64,000 nucleotides of DNA from Diaphorobacter caeni (GCF_015354245.1 NZ_JADKYZ010000002.1:682001-746000), one strand, 5' to 3'; positions 8,645 to 17,934 are shown, numbered from the stretch's first letter. The notes: a model not told the origin generated them from the sequence alone. A program made the numbers and translations.

Positions 8645-9421
8645 TCACAGCTTGCTGAAATCGGGCGCGCGCTTTTCCATGAAGGCCGTGAAAGCCTCCT
8701 TGGCGGCGGGTTCGCCGAGCATGCGGCCAAAGCTCGCGGCCTCTTCGTCGATGCGCGCAAGCAGCTCGTCGGCATGGGTCTTCTTGAGCAGGCGCTTGGT
8801 TTCCATCAGCGATGCGAGCGACTTCGCGGCGAGTTTTTTCGCCTGCATCTGCGCAAGCATGTTGCATTCGGTGGGCGGCACCACGCGGTTGACCAGCCCC
8901 ACCTCGAGCGCCGCCTCGGCCATGAAGGGCTCGCCCAGCAGCAGCGCTTCGGCAGCGCGGTGGTAGCCGAGCATCTGTGGCGCCAGCAGGCTGGAGCCCG
9001 CTTCGGGACATACGCCCAGATTCACGAACGGCATGGAGAACGCGGCGTTGTCGCCCGCGTAGACCAGATCGCAATGGAACAGCATCGTGGTGCCCACGCC
9101 GACCGCCGGGCCGCAGACGGCCGCGAGCATCGGCTTGGGGAACGTGGCAAGGCATCGCAGAAAGCGGAACACCGGCGCGTCGTGAGTCGTCGGCGGATGG
9201 TTCAGAAAATCACTGATGTCGTTGCCTGCGCTGAAGATCGCCACATCGCCCTGAAACACCAGCACGCGGGTCGCCGCGTCGGCCTTGGCGTTGTCGAGCG
9301 CATCCGCCATCTGCGTGTACATCGACGCCGTGAACGAATTCTTCTTCGAGACACGATTGAAGGTGATGGTGGTGACACCTTGTTCGTGGTGGACCAGAAG
9401 GTCCTGTGCGGGCGTGCTCAT
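8645..9421 (-). CDS. Enoyl-CoA hydratase/isomerase family protein
   Basis: Crotonase-fold enzyme of 258 residues, normal length. The oxyanion-hole segment is FSAGNDISDFL near residue 64 and the second is AAVCGPAVGVGTTMLFHCDLVYAG near residue 104. The Gly-rich loop and the A-x-F-x-M-P-F-V-N-L-G stretch are typical of hydratases and isomerases acting on short to medium chains. In this subgroup the canonical catalytic Glu pair of classical hydratases is not obvious, so delta-isomerase activity is also possible. AGGAG precedes the ATG at a good distance. It lies between two thioesterase genes in the beta-oxidation operon. Confidence 0.88.
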   Translation of the reverse strand: MSTPAQDLLVHHEQGVTTITFNRVSKKNSFTASMYTQMADALDNAKADAATRVLVFQGDVAIFSAGNDISDFLNHPPTTHDAPVFRFLRCLATFPKPMLAAVCGPAVGVGTTMLFHCDLVYAGDNAAFSMPFVNLGVCPEAGSSLLAPQMLGYHRAAEALLLGEPFMAEAALEVGLVNRVVPPTECNMLAQMQAKKLAAKSLASLMETKRLLKKTHADELLARIDEEAASFGRMLGEPAAKEAFTAFMEKRAPDFSKL

Positions 9422-9486
9422 GTGGGGCTCCTGAATATGAATGGGGAATCGAACGGGCGCGGCCCCATGAGGCCCGCCGCCTGCGC

Positions 9487-10320
9487 TCATTCCTTGTAGT
9501 AGACGATTTGACTGGTGGTGGCCAGCATCAGGCCATCCGCGTTCCACAATTGTGCCGTCTGATCGCAGAAGCCATTGCGGAATTCCTGCGCACGGGCCTG
9601 CGCGAACAGATGGCCGGTGCCGGTCTGAGCCAGTTGCTCGCCGCTCGCGTGAAAGTACGTGGTGATCGATACCGTGCCCGCCGGCACCTGACGCGCGCGG
9701 CGCAGCCAGGGACGCGGAAAGAACACGTCGGACGCCGCCGCCAGCCCCACGAAATCAAGCATGCGCTCTGGCGCATCGCGCACCCACAGTTGCGAGAGGC
9801 TGGTGTCGCCACGGTCATCCCAGACCGTCGGCAGATTGCCAGAGACCGGACGCATCTCGTAGGAGCTCAACCACTGCGAGCGGAATGCCGGCGCAGCACG
9901 CTCGCATTCCAGCGGACCGGGAACGATGGGCATCGGCGCGTCGGTGACGCTCCAGGTCTCGCGGCGCACGGCCGTCACGACCGTGGCGGTCGTCGCGATC
10001 ACCACTTCGCCGTCGGCGTTCGCCTGTTCGAGCGTGACGATCCAGTGCTGCGTCGAGCGGTTGGTGCGCGCGGGCGTGGCCCGCACCGTGAACTCACCGG
10101 CCGTCACCGCACCCGCGAAATTCACCGTGAGCGACAGCGGATCGCCAAGCAGTTGGGGATGTTTCAAGACCGCCTGCAGCAGCGTGGCGGCGGTGATCCC
10201 GCCGAACGGACCGACCATGTTCCAGTAGGCATCGGTCGTGCGGCCGGTGTAGATGCCCTGCTCGCTCGTCTCCAGCAGCAAGGCATCGTCCAGAGGATGA
10301 ATCGTGGCTTGATTTGTCAT
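9487..10320 (-). CDS. TesB-like double-hotdog acyl-CoA thioesterase
   Basis: It has 277 residues, consistent with two tandem hotdog domains in one chain. An N-terminal half shows TDAYWNMVGPFGGITAATLLQ near residue 26, the 4HBT_3 type. A C-terminal half ends with GFCDQTAQLWNADGLMLATTSQ, including the D-Q-x-x-x-x-x-x-G-x-L-A-T-S-Q/H signature of TesB-type enzymes. The reaction is acyl-CoA hydrolysis. The gene sits about 118 bp after the thiolase stop. No strong ribosome binding site is visible at 10320, but the alignment of the hotdog domain with the start supports it. Confidence 0.87.
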   Translation of the reverse strand: MTNQATIHPLDDALLLETSEQGIYTGRTTDAYWNMVGPFGGITAATLLQAVLKHPQLLGDPLSLTVNFAGAVTAGEFTVRATPARTNRSTQHWIVTLEQANADGEVVIATTATVVTAVRRETWSVTDAPMPIVPGPLECERAAPAFRSQWLSSYEMRPVSGNLPTVWDDRGDTSLSQLWVRDAPERMLDFVGLAAASDVFFPRPWLRRARQVPAGTVSITTYFHASGEQLAQTGTGHLFAQARAQEFRNGFCDQTAQLWNADGLMLATTSQIVYYKE

Positions 10321-10438
10321 GTGTGCCAGTGTGCCGTTTTTTGCGGAAAGCGGTGGTCGTGATGGTGACTCGCCATTCCCCAAATGCGCCAAAGCGATGG
10401 GCGGACATCGACATGCCCGCCGCATCGCCTCGTGGAGA

Positions 10439-11635
10439 TCAGACCCGCTCGAAGATACCGGCGGCGCCCTGTCCCATGCCGACGCACATGGTCACCATGC
10501 CGTACTTGAGCTTCTTGCGCTGCAGCGCATGCACCACCGTGGCCGAGCGGATCGCACCCGTCGCGCCCAGCGGGTGGCCCAGCGCAATCGCGCCGCCCAT
10601 GGGGTTCACCTTGGACATGTCGAGCCCCAGCGTGTTGATCACGGCGAGCGACTGCGCGGCGAACGCTTCGTTGAGTTCGAACCAGTCGATATCGTCCTGC
10701 TTCAGGCCCGCATAGCGCAGCGCGGCCGGAATCGCCTCGATGGGGCCGATGCCCATGATTTCCGGCGGCACGCCCTTGCTCGCATAGCTCACGAAACGCG
10801 CGAGCGGCGTGAGGCCAAAGCGCTTGACCGCAGCCTCGCTCGCCAGAATCAGCGCGCCCGTGCCGTCGCTGGTCTGCGAGCTGTTGCCCGCCGTGACCGA
10901 GCCGCGTGCGGCGAACACCGTGCGCAGCTTGGCCAGCCCTTCCAGTGAGGTATCGGGACGCGGGCCCTCGTCGAGGCTCACGGTGCGCGTGCTGGCCATC
11001 GTCTCGCCCTTGGCGAGGTCCAGGCCTCGGTCCGTCACCTCGATGGGCGTGATCTCGCTCGCGAACTCGCCCGCCTGCTGCGCGGCAATCGCGCGCTTGT
11101 GCGACTCCAGTGCGAAGGCATCCTGCGCGTCACGCGTGACCTTCCACTGCTGCGCCACCTTCTCGGCGGTCAGCCCCATGCCGTAGGCGATGCCCACATC
11201 GCCATCGCGCTCGAAGATCGAGGGCGAAAGCGATGGCGCATTGCCCATCATCGGCACCATGCTCATGCTCTCCACGCCGGCGGCAATCATCACGTCGGCC
11301 TCGCCCACGCGGATACGATCCGCCGCCATCGCGACGGCCGACAGGCCCGACGCGCAGAAGCGGTTCACGGTGATGCCACCCACGCTGGTGGGCAGTCCCG
11401 CGAGCACCGCGCCAATGCGCGCCACATTCAGCCCCTGTTGAGCTTCGGGAATCGCGCAGCCGCAGATGATGTCCTCGATCGCTTTCGGATCGAGGCTGGG
11501 CACCTGCGCGAGCGCGGATTTCAGAATCGTCGCGAGCAGATCGTCGGGACGGTAGTTGCGGAAAAAGCCCTTGTGCGAACGACCGATCGGCGTGCGCGTG
11601 GCGGCAACGATGTAGGCGTCTTGCTGTTGTTTCAT
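10439..11635 (-). CDS. Acetyl-CoA C-acyltransferase (thiolase)
   Basis: Catalyses thiolytic cleavage of 3-ketoacyl-CoA in beta-oxidation (or the reverse condensation). It has 398 residues. The nucleophile Cys is near residue 94 in VNRFCASGLSAVAMA. The second pair of catalytic residues lies in GGAIALGHPLGATGAIR and in MVTMCVGMGQGAAGIFE near the C terminus. AAGGAG lies eight bases before the ATG, and the longer upstream frame would run into the dehydrogenase gene. It lies 28 bp after the stop of the dehydrogenase/hydratase gene, the usual FadB-FadA order. Confidence 0.95.
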   Translation of the reverse strand: MKQQQDAYIVAATRTPIGRSHKGFFRNYRPDDLLATILKSALAQVPSLDPKAIEDIICGCAIPEAQQGLNVARIGAVLAGLPTSVGGITVNRFCASGLSAVAMAADRIRVGEADVMIAAGVESMSMVPMMGNAPSLSPSIFERDGDVGIAYGMGLTAEKVAQQWKVTRDAQDAFALESHKRAIAAQQAGEFASEITPIEVTDRGLDLAKGETMASTRTVSLDEGPRPDTSLEGLAKLRTVFAARGSVTAGNSSQTSDGTGALILASEAAVKRFGLTPLARFVSYASKGVPPEIMGIGPIEAIPAALRYAGLKQDDIDWFELNEAFAAQSLAVINTLGLDMSKVNPMGGAIALGHPLGATGAIRSATVVHALQRKKLKYGMVTMCVGMGQGAAGIFERV

Positions 11636-11663
11636 ATTCAGTACTCCTTGCGTGACGCGTTCA

Positions 11664-14072
11664 TCAATTGCGTACCGGCTTGCCGGTGTTGAGCATGCCC
11701 AAGATGCGCTCATGCGTCTTCGGATGGGCGATCAGGTGCGTGAACGCCTTGCGTTCCAGCTTCATCAGATATTGCTCATCCACCAGCGTGCCCGCATCCA
11801 CATCACCACCGCAGACGATCTCTGCGATCAGCGAGGCGATGTGTTGGTCGAATTCGCTGATGAAGCCGCCGTCGCGCATATTCACGAGCGAGCCCTTGAT
11901 CGTCGCAACGCCGCTGCGGCCTGCGACCGGGAAGGTGCGGGCCAGAGGGGCGCGCCAGCCGCCGTTTGCCATGGACTTGGCCTCATTGATGGCAACGTAG
12001 AGCAGCTCATCCTTGTGCGCGACGATGATGTCGCTGTCGAGCAGATAGCCGAGCTTGCGTGACTCGATCGCGCTGGTACCGACCTTGGCCATCGCCGCTG
12101 CGGTGAAGCCTTCGGTGAGAAACGGCAGCAGATCTTTGCCCGTACTGGTGGCTGCGTTTTCGGCAGCGCGACGTGCAATGTAAGTGAGGCCACCTGCGCC
12201 GGGCACGAGACCCACGCCCACTTCGACGAGGCCGATGTAGCTCTCCATGTGCGCCACGCGGCGGGCGGAATAAACAGCGAGTTCGCAACCACCGCCCAGC
12301 GCCATGCCGTGGATCGCGGCGATCACCGGCACCTGCGCGTAGCGCATGCGCAGCATCATGTTCTGCAGTTCCTGCTCGATGCTTTCAATCGCGTCGGCGC
12401 CGCCGACGACGAACGCCGGCATGGTCGCTTCCAGATCGGCGCCTACGCTGAACGGCGCGTCGCCGGACCAGATCACCATCGCCTTGAAATCGGACTCGGC
12501 CACGTCGACCGCTTCCATCAGGCCTTCCATGACTTCGGGGCTGATGGCGTGCATCTTGTTCTTGATGCTGGCGATCAGCACTTCGCCGTCCAGCGTCCAG
12601 GTGCGCAGCGCCTTCGATTCGGCAATCGTCGTGCCTGCGGTCTGCCAGTCGGGCAGATTGGTTTCGCCAAGCAGCTTCTCGGGGAAGATCTGGCGCTCGT
12701 ATACAGGCAGCTCGCGACGCGGGATGAACTTGCCTTGCGATGCGCTCCACGAACCCTGCGCGGTGTGCACGCCACCGGCTTCGGCCACGGGGCCTTCGAA
12801 CACCCACTTGGGCAGCGGCGCCTTGGTCAGCGCCTTGCCCGCATCGATGTCTTCCTGCACCATCTTCGCCACGTCGAGCCAGCCGGCTTCCTGCCACAGC
12901 TCGAACGGACCCTGCTTCATGCCAAAGCCCCAGCGCATGGCCTGGTCGATGTCGCGCGCGGTATCGGCGATGTGCTCCAGATGAATCGCGGCGTAGTGAA
13001 AGCTGTCGCGCAGAATCGCCCAGAGGAACTGGCCCTGCGGGCCTTCCGCGCCGCGCAGCAGTTTCAGGCGCTCGCCCGCAGGCTTCTTGAGCATGCGGCC
13101 GTAGACCTCGTCGCTCTTCTGGCCTGCGGGGATGTACTCCTCGCTCGCCAGTTCAAACTGCAGAATGTCGCGGCCGAACTTCTTGAAGAAACCGGCCTTG
13201 GTCTTCTGGCCCAGGTTCTTCAGGTCGAGCAGCTTCTGCAGCACCGCCGGTGTGCCGAAGTTGCCGTAGAACGGGTCGGTCTCGAGACTCAGGTTGTCCT
13301 GCAGCGTCTTGATGACGTGCGCCATCGTGTCCAGACCCACCACGTCCGCCGTGCGGAACGTGCCGCTCGATGCGCGGCCCAGCTTCTTGCCGGTGAGATC
13401 GTCCACCACGTCGTAGGTGAGGCCGAAGTTCTCCGCCTGCTTCATGGTCGAGAGCATGCCGGCGATGCCGATGCGGTTGGCGATGAAGTTGGGCGTGTCA
13501 TGCGCGCGCACGATGCCCTTGCCGAGCGTCGAGGTGACGAAGGTTTCGAGCTGGTCGAGCACTTCGGGCTTGGTCGTCGGCGTGTTGATCAGCTCCACCA
13601 GCTGCATGTAGCGCGGCGGGTTGAAGAAGTGGATGCCGCAGAAGCGCGGCTTGATCGCGTCGGGCAGCGCCTCGGAGAGCTTGGTGATCGACAGGCCCGA
13701 CGTGTTCGACGCGACCAGCGCGGTCTTGGCGACGAACGGTGCGATCTTGTGATACAGATCGAGCTTCCAGTCCATGCGCTCGGCAATGGCTTCGATGATC
13801 AGGTCGCAGCCCTTGAGCAGCTTCATGTGCTCTTCGTAGTTCGCGGGCTGGATCAGATCGGCGTCTTCGGCCACGCCGATCGGCGAGGGCTTGAGCTTCT
13901 TGAGATTGGCGATCGCCTTCTCCGCAATCGCGCTCTTCGGACCTTCCTTGGCGGGCAGGTCGAACAGGATCACGGGCACCTTCACATTGACGAGATGGGC
14001 GGCGATCTGCGCGCCCATCACGCCCGCGCCGAGCACGGCGACTTTCTTCACCTGGAATCGGGACATGTTCAT
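11664..14072 (-). CDS. 3-hydroxyacyl-CoA dehydrogenase / enoyl-CoA hydratase fusion
   Basis: Bifunctional beta-oxidation enzyme of 802 residues. The order is dehydrogenase first, hydratase last, as in FadN-type proteins and unlike E. coli FadB. The NAD site VAVLGAGVMGAQIAAHL is at about residue 12. The dehydrogenase active region includes FCGIHFFNPPRYMQLVELI near residue 142. The C-terminal crotonase domain has FSVGADLEATM near residue 552, HGMALGGGCELAVYSARR near residue 592, and VGLVPGAGGLTYIARR. A ribosome binding site, AAGGA, lies five bases before the first ATG; a second ATG two codons on is also possible. It sits 22 bp before a DUF2147 gene, upstream in transcription. Confidence 0.93.
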   Translation of the reverse strand: MNMSRFQVKKVAVLGAGVMGAQIAAHLVNVKVPVILFDLPAKEGPKSAIAEKAIANLKKLKPSPIGVAEDADLIQPANYEEHMKLLKGCDLIIEAIAERMDWKLDLYHKIAPFVAKTALVASNTSGLSITKLSEALPDAIKPRFCGIHFFNPPRYMQLVELINTPTTKPEVLDQLETFVTSTLGKGIVRAHDTPNFIANRIGIAGMLSTMKQAENFGLTYDVVDDLTGKKLGRASSGTFRTADVVGLDTMAHVIKTLQDNLSLETDPFYGNFGTPAVLQKLLDLKNLGQKTKAGFFKKFGRDILQFELASEEYIPAGQKSDEVYGRMLKKPAGERLKLLRGAEGPQGQFLWAILRDSFHYAAIHLEHIADTARDIDQAMRWGFGMKQGPFELWQEAGWLDVAKMVQEDIDAGKALTKAPLPKWVFEGPVAEAGGVHTAQGSWSASQGKFIPRRELPVYERQIFPEKLLGETNLPDWQTAGTTIAESKALRTWTLDGEVLIASIKNKMHAISPEVMEGLMEAVDVAESDFKAMVIWSGDAPFSVGADLEATMPAFVVGGADAIESIEQELQNMMLRMRYAQVPVIAAIHGMALGGGCELAVYSARRVAHMESYIGLVEVGVGLVPGAGGLTYIARRAAENAATSTGKDLLPFLTEGFTAAAMAKVGTSAIESRKLGYLLDSDIIVAHKDELLYVAINEAKSMANGGWRAPLARTFPVAGRSGVATIKGSLVNMRDGGFISEFDQHIASLIAEIVCGGDVDAGTLVDEQYLMKLERKAFTHLIAHPKTHERILGMLNTGKPVRN

Positions 14073-14094
14073 AGTTCCTTGGGAATTCTTGTGT

Positions 14095-14529
14095 TCAATT
14101 CACGCGTTGCCAGACCTGGGTGCGCCAAAAAGGGCCCAGATATCCGCGCACTTCAAGCTTGGCTCCGCCGTCGGTGGGCGTGAAGCTCGCGCGGTATTCC
14201 TTGCCGTTCTCGGGATCGATGATCTTGCCGCCGGACCACACGTCCTTGTCGGCCTCTTTCTTGCCGCCGCGGATGATCTCGAGCCCGACGATGGGCTTGT
14301 CCTTGCGGTCGCCCGTGCATTCCGCGCAGACGTCCGCAGGACTCGCGCCCTTCTTGAGCACCTTCTCGATGCTGCCCTTCAGGCCGCCGGCTTCTTCGGT
14401 GACGCGGACTTCGGCCTTGGCCTCACCGGTCTTGTCGTCCATGTTGCGCCAGAGGCCGACGGGCGACATCTGTGCGAATGCGGGCACGGCGAGCGCCATG
14501 CCCAGCACGGCTGCGAAGCATTTCTTCAT
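14095..14529 (-). CDS. DUF2147 domain exported protein
   Basis: Small secreted protein of 144 residues with a signal peptide MKKCFAAVLGMALAVPAFA-Q cleaved near residue 20. The rest matches the DUF2147 pattern: SPVGLWRNMDDKTGEAKAEVRV at the N terminus of the mature form, then GDRKDKPIVGLEIIRG, then an EYRASFTPTDGG and VRGYLGPFWRTQ.W end. Its function is unknown. A conserved CAEC pair (about residues 72-75) may be disulphide-linked in the periplasm. GGAGG precedes the start. It is embedded between the dehydrogenase and acyl-CoA dehydrogenase genes, which is odd for a periplasmic protein and suggests a link to fatty-acid use. Confidence 0.88.
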   Translation of the reverse strand: MKKCFAAVLGMALAVPAFAQMSPVGLWRNMDDKTGEAKAEVRVTEEAGGLKGSIEKVLKKGASPADVCAECTGDRKDKPIVGLEIIRGGKKEADKDVWSGGKIIDPENGKEYRASFTPTDGGAKLEVRGYLGPFWRTQVWQRVN

Positions 14530-14572
14530 AGGGCCTCCTGCGTCAAAGGTACTCAAGTGGTCGCGTGCTGGT

Positions 14573-16369
14573 TCAGGCGAGTGCCGCGTCGGTGTCCATC
14601 AGCGACTTCGAGCCTGCGCGTGCGGTGCGCATCAGCGATGCGGTTTCGGGGAACAGCTTGGCGAAGTAAAAACGCGCCGTCTGCAGCTTGCCCTGATAGA
14701 ACGGATCGGTGCTGCCGTTGCCGATTTCGCGCAGCGCGACCTGCGCCATGCGGGCAAAGAAGTAACCGAACACGAGGTGACCCGCAACGCGCAGATAGTC
14801 CACGGAAGCCGCGCCCACTTCGTCGGGGTTCTGCATGCCCTTGAAGCCGATTTCGGTGGTGAACTTGGTCATCTGGTCGCCCAGCATCGCGATCGGATTG
14901 ATGAACTCGGCCATCTTCTCGTTCACGCCTTCTTCCTCCACCAGCTGGCCGATGAGCTTGCCGAACTTCCTGAGCGTCGCGCCCTGGTTCGACAGGATCT
15001 TGCGGCCCAGCAGATCGAGCGCCTGAATGCCGTTCGTGCCTTCGTAGATCATGTTGATGCGCGCATCGCGCACGAACTGCTCCATGCCCCACTCCTTGAT
15101 GAAGCCGTGGCCACCGTAGACCTGCTGGCTCATCGTCGTCGCGGCCCAGCCGTTGTCGGTCACGAAGGCCTTGACGATGGGCGTCAGCAGCGCGACGAGA
15201 TCGGCGCTGTCCTTGCGCACCTTTTCATCGGGGTGATTGAGTTCCTTGTCGATCAGGAACGCGCTGTAGGTGATCAGCGCGCGGCCACCTTCGGCATAGG
15301 CCTTGGCGGTCAGCAGCATGCGGCGCACATCGGGGTGCACGATGATCGGATCGGCCGGCTTGTCCTTGGCCTTGGTGCCCGAGAGGCTGCGCATCTGCAG
15401 GCGATCCTTGGCGTAGACGAGCGCGTTCTGATACGCCACTTCCGTCAGACCCAGCGACTGATTGCCCACGCCCAGACGCGCCGCGTTCATCATCACGAAC
15501 ATCGCCTGCAGGCCCTTGTTGGGCTCGCCCACCAAGGTGCCGATGGCGCCGTCGATGTTGATCTGCGCGGTTGCATTGCCATGGATGCCCATCTTGTGTT
15601 CGAGCGCACCGCAGAAGATCGGGTTGCGCTCGCCGAGCGAGCCGTCGGCCTTCACGTTGAACTTGGGCACGAGGAACAGGCTGATGCCCTTCGAGCCGAC
15701 CGGCGCATCGGGCAGGCGCGCGAGCACCAGATGCACGATGTTTTCGGTGAAGTCATGCTCACCCGCGCTGATGAAAATCTTGTTGCCGGTGATCTTGTAG
15801 GTGCCGTCCGCCTGCGGCTCGGCCTTGGAGCGCAGCAGGCCCAGGTCGGTGCCGCAGTGCGGCTCTGTCAGGCACATGGTGCCGGTCCACTCGCCGCTGG
15901 TGAGCTTGGGCAGATAGAGCTTCTTCTGCTCGTCCGTGCCGTAGGCATGCAGCGCTTCATACGCGCCGTGCGACAGGCCGGGGTACATGGTCCACGCCTG
16001 GTTCGCGCTGTTGAGCATTTCGTAGAGCGCCGAATTCACCACGAACGGCAGGCCCTGGCCGCCGTAGTCCGGGTCGCAGGAAAGCGCTGGCCAGCCGCCG
16101 TCGATGAACTGCTTGTAGGCTTCCTTGAAGCCCGTCGGCGTCTTCACTTCGTGCGTGGCCTTGTCGAGCACGCAGCCCTCTTCGTCGCCGCTGATGTTGA
16201 GGGGGAAAGTCACGTTGGCCGCGAACTTCCCGGCCTCTTCCAGCACCGCGTTGATGGTGTCGGCATCGACGTCGGCAAACGGCTTCATCTGCTGGTAGTC
16301 GTCGGTGATCTTGAAGACCTCATGCATGAGGAATTGCATGTCACGAAGCGGCGGCGTGTAAGTAGGCAT
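14573..16369 (-). CDS. Acyl-CoA dehydrogenase with extended C-terminal domain
   Basis: FAD-dependent dehydrogenase that oxidises acyl-CoA to trans-2-enoyl-CoA, the first step of beta-oxidation. It has 598 residues, about 200 more than short-chain family members, matching the class with an extra C-terminal domain (DmdC-like/FadE12-like). Features are MCLTEPHCGTDLG near residue 161, KIFISAGEHD near residue 197, RINMIYEGTNGIQALDLLGRK with the catalytic-base Glu near residue 443, and the extra domain from about 480. GGAG lies near the start. It is the second gene of the operon, following the TetR gene with about 75 bp between. Confidence 0.93.
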   Translation of the reverse strand: MPTYTPPLRDMQFLMHEVFKITDDYQQMKPFADVDADTINAVLEEAGKFAANVTFPLNISGDEEGCVLDKATHEVKTPTGFKEAYKQFIDGGWPALSCDPDYGGQGLPFVVNSALYEMLNSANQAWTMYPGLSHGAYEALHAYGTDEQKKLYLPKLTSGEWTGTMCLTEPHCGTDLGLLRSKAEPQADGTYKITGNKIFISAGEHDFTENIVHLVLARLPDAPVGSKGISLFLVPKFNVKADGSLGERNPIFCGALEHKMGIHGNATAQINIDGAIGTLVGEPNKGLQAMFVMMNAARLGVGNQSLGLTEVAYQNALVYAKDRLQMRSLSGTKAKDKPADPIIVHPDVRRMLLTAKAYAEGGRALITYSAFLIDKELNHPDEKVRKDSADLVALLTPIVKAFVTDNGWAATTMSQQVYGGHGFIKEWGMEQFVRDARINMIYEGTNGIQALDLLGRKILSNQGATLRKFGKLIGQLVEEEGVNEKMAEFINPIAMLGDQMTKFTTEIGFKGMQNPDEVGAASVDYLRVAGHLVFGYFFARMAQVALREIGNGSTDPFYQGKLQTARFYFAKLFPETASLMRTARAGSKSLMDTDAALA

Positions 16370-16444
16370 GTGGACTCCGGGAAGAAAGGTTGAGGGTGAA
16401 AACGGTTTGTGGAATGTTCTGGAAAGCGGGTGCCGATGTGGATA

Positions 16445-17113
16445 TCAGCTTGCGGCGGAAGCATCTGCGCCGTAGCGCTGGAGAATGCTGTTGAAGCCCC
16501 CCACGGCACGCTTGATCGAGCCGGGAGTGCGCAGAAAACGTGCCTCGTAGTGCAGCGCGAGAATCAGTCCGTGGATCTCGAAGAGCATCTGCTCGGCATC
16601 CACATCGGTCTGGAGCTGGCCGCACTCGGCGCATTGCTCGATGGCACGCTTCATGGCGGCGTGCCAGGTGAGCACGGAATTGGCGAGCGCATCGCGCACG
16701 GGGCCGGTACGGTCATCGAACTCGACCGCGCCGCTGATGTAGATGCAGCCCGAGTCGATTTCGATGGAGGTGCGCTTCATCCAGTTGTCGAACATCGCGC
16801 GCAGACGAGCAATGCCGCGCGGCGCAGTCATCGCCGGATAGAAAACTTCCTGCTCGAAACGCGTGTGGTATTCACGGATCACCGAGATCTGCAATTCCTC
16901 GCGTGAGCCAAAATGCGCGAACACGCCGGACTTGCTCATGCCGGTCACATCGGCGAGCGCGCCGATCGACAGTCCTTCTAGACCGATGTGCGTGGCCAGT
17001 CCCAAGGCGGCGTCGATGATGGTCGCCTTGGTCTGCTGCCCTTTTTGCAATACGCGGCCTTCGCGGCTTGCGGCAGCGCGTGCGGGCTTGGGAGAAGTGG
17101 TCGTGGCGGTCAT
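16445..17113 (-). CDS. TetR/AcrR family regulator of the fatty-acid operon
   Basis: Predicted transcriptional repressor, 222 residues. The N-terminal helix-turn-helix is in ATIIDAALGLATHIGLEGLS followed by IGALADVTGMSKSGVFAHFGSREEL (about residues 30-75), diagnostic of TetR proteins. The C-terminal ligand domain is variable; an acyl-CoA ligand is likely from its position as first gene of the beta-oxidation operon. The start at 17113 avoids a longer frame through an Arg/Cys-rich sequence with no ribosome binding site. A perfect 8-bp palindrome 18 bp upstream of the start is a candidate autoregulatory operator. Confidence 0.88.
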   Translation of the reverse strand: MTATTTSPKPARAAASREGRVLQKGQQTKATIIDAALGLATHIGLEGLSIGALADVTGMSKSGVFAHFGSREELQISVIREYHTRFEQEVFYPAMTAPRGIARLRAMFDNWMKRTSIEIDSGCIYISGAVEFDDRTGPVRDALANSVLTWHAAMKRAIEQCAECGQLQTDVDAEQMLFEIHGLILALHYEARFLRTPGSIKRAVGGFNSILQRYGADASAAS

Positions 17114-17126
17114 GCTCAAGGATAAA

Positions 17127-17142
17127 ACGAACGATCGTGCTA
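17127..17142. promoter_or_regulatory. Candidate TetR operator (palindrome ACGATCGT)
   Basis: The 8-bp perfect palindrome ACGATCGT at 17131-17138 sits in CGAACGATCGTGCT just upstream of the regulator start. Small palindromes of this kind with CG cores are common operators of TetR-type fatty-acid regulators. Its location would allow steric repression. No binding evidence exists beyond sequence and position. Confidence 0.4.
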
Positions 17143-17230
17143 TTTTGCACAAAAGTTTGCCACAACGCCAGTCTTTGATCTCTTCTTCTTGCAAATGCAG
17201 GGAAAACCCTTGCGAAAGCCTTTTTCAGTC

Positions 17231-17257
17231 AAAAAAAAATCCGCCTCGTGGCGGATT
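17231..17257 (-). terminator. Intrinsic terminator of slmA
   Basis: An eight-base-pair stem AATCCGCC/GGCGGATT with a TCGT loop is followed, on the minus strand, by nine T. It lies 27 bp after the slmA stop and before the fatty-acid operon's regulator promoter. Confidence 0.88.
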
Positions 17258-17283
17258 CTCTGATGAGTGAGCTATGTCAACGC

Positions 17284-17934
17284 TCAGTGCAGCAATGCGA
17301 GCACGTTCTGAATGTCGTCCGCCGGCGAGCTCTTGAAGCCCGATCGCACAAAGCGCAGCAGGCGGCCACGCATCAGATCGCCCAGCAGTGCGGCGCGCAT
17401 TTGCGCCTCCGCCGTCGGCGCTGCGGCTCCGGCCGCATCCGCGCCATCGCGCAGGCATTGGCGCAGCGACGCCTCAATCTTGTCGAAGAACAGGTTCATG
17501 CGCTGTTGCAGGCGCTCGTTCTCGAACACCAGCGCATCGCCGACCATGACCTTCACCATGCCCGGATTGCGCTCGGCGAACTGCAGCACCATCGTCACGA
17601 TGCGCAGCGCCTGCTGCGTGCCGTCGATGGCGCTGGCGGCATCCACTGGCGGCTCGGTGATGCGGTTGATCAGCGTGAACACGCTGCTTTCGATGAACTC
17701 GATCAGCCCTTCGAACATCTGCGCCTTGCTGGCGAAGTGGCGATAGAGCGCGGCCTCGCTGACCTCCAGCCGCGCGGCAAGCGCCGCCGTGGTGATGCGC
17801 TCAGCTCCCGGCTGTTGCAGCATGGCGGCCAGCGCCTGCAGGATTTGCACCCTGCGCTCTCCCGGGCGCGGACGCTTGCGTGCAGCTGTAGGCACGGCGG
17901 ATGTGACGATTTCGGTTTCTTCTACTGAGGACAT
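17284..17934 (-). CDS. slmA: Nucleoid occlusion factor SlmA (TetR-like)
   Basis: SlmA binds specific chromosomal sites and blocks FtsZ-ring assembly over the nucleoid. It has 216 residues. The N-terminal PGERRVQILQALAAMLQQPG then ITTAALAARLEVSEAALYRHFASKAQMFEGLIEFIE (about residues 23-80) follows the SlmA pattern closely, including the RRxQIL start and the LYRHFxSKAxMxEGLIEFIE block. The start at 17934 is chosen over a frame beginning 42 bases upstream in a Cys-rich leader. The neighbour upstream in transcription is argB, an arrangement seen in Burkholderiales. It has its own terminator downstream. Confidence 0.92.
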   Translation of the reverse strand: MSSVEETEIVTSAVPTAARKRPRPGERRVQILQALAAMLQQPGAERITTAALAARLEVSEAALYRHFASKAQMFEGLIEFIESSVFTLINRITEPPVDAASAIDGTQQALRIVTMVLQFAERNPGMVKVMVGDALVFENERLQQRMNLFFDKIEASLRQCLRDGADAAGAAAPTAEAQMRAALLGDLMRGRLLRFVRSGFKSSPADDIQNVLALLH

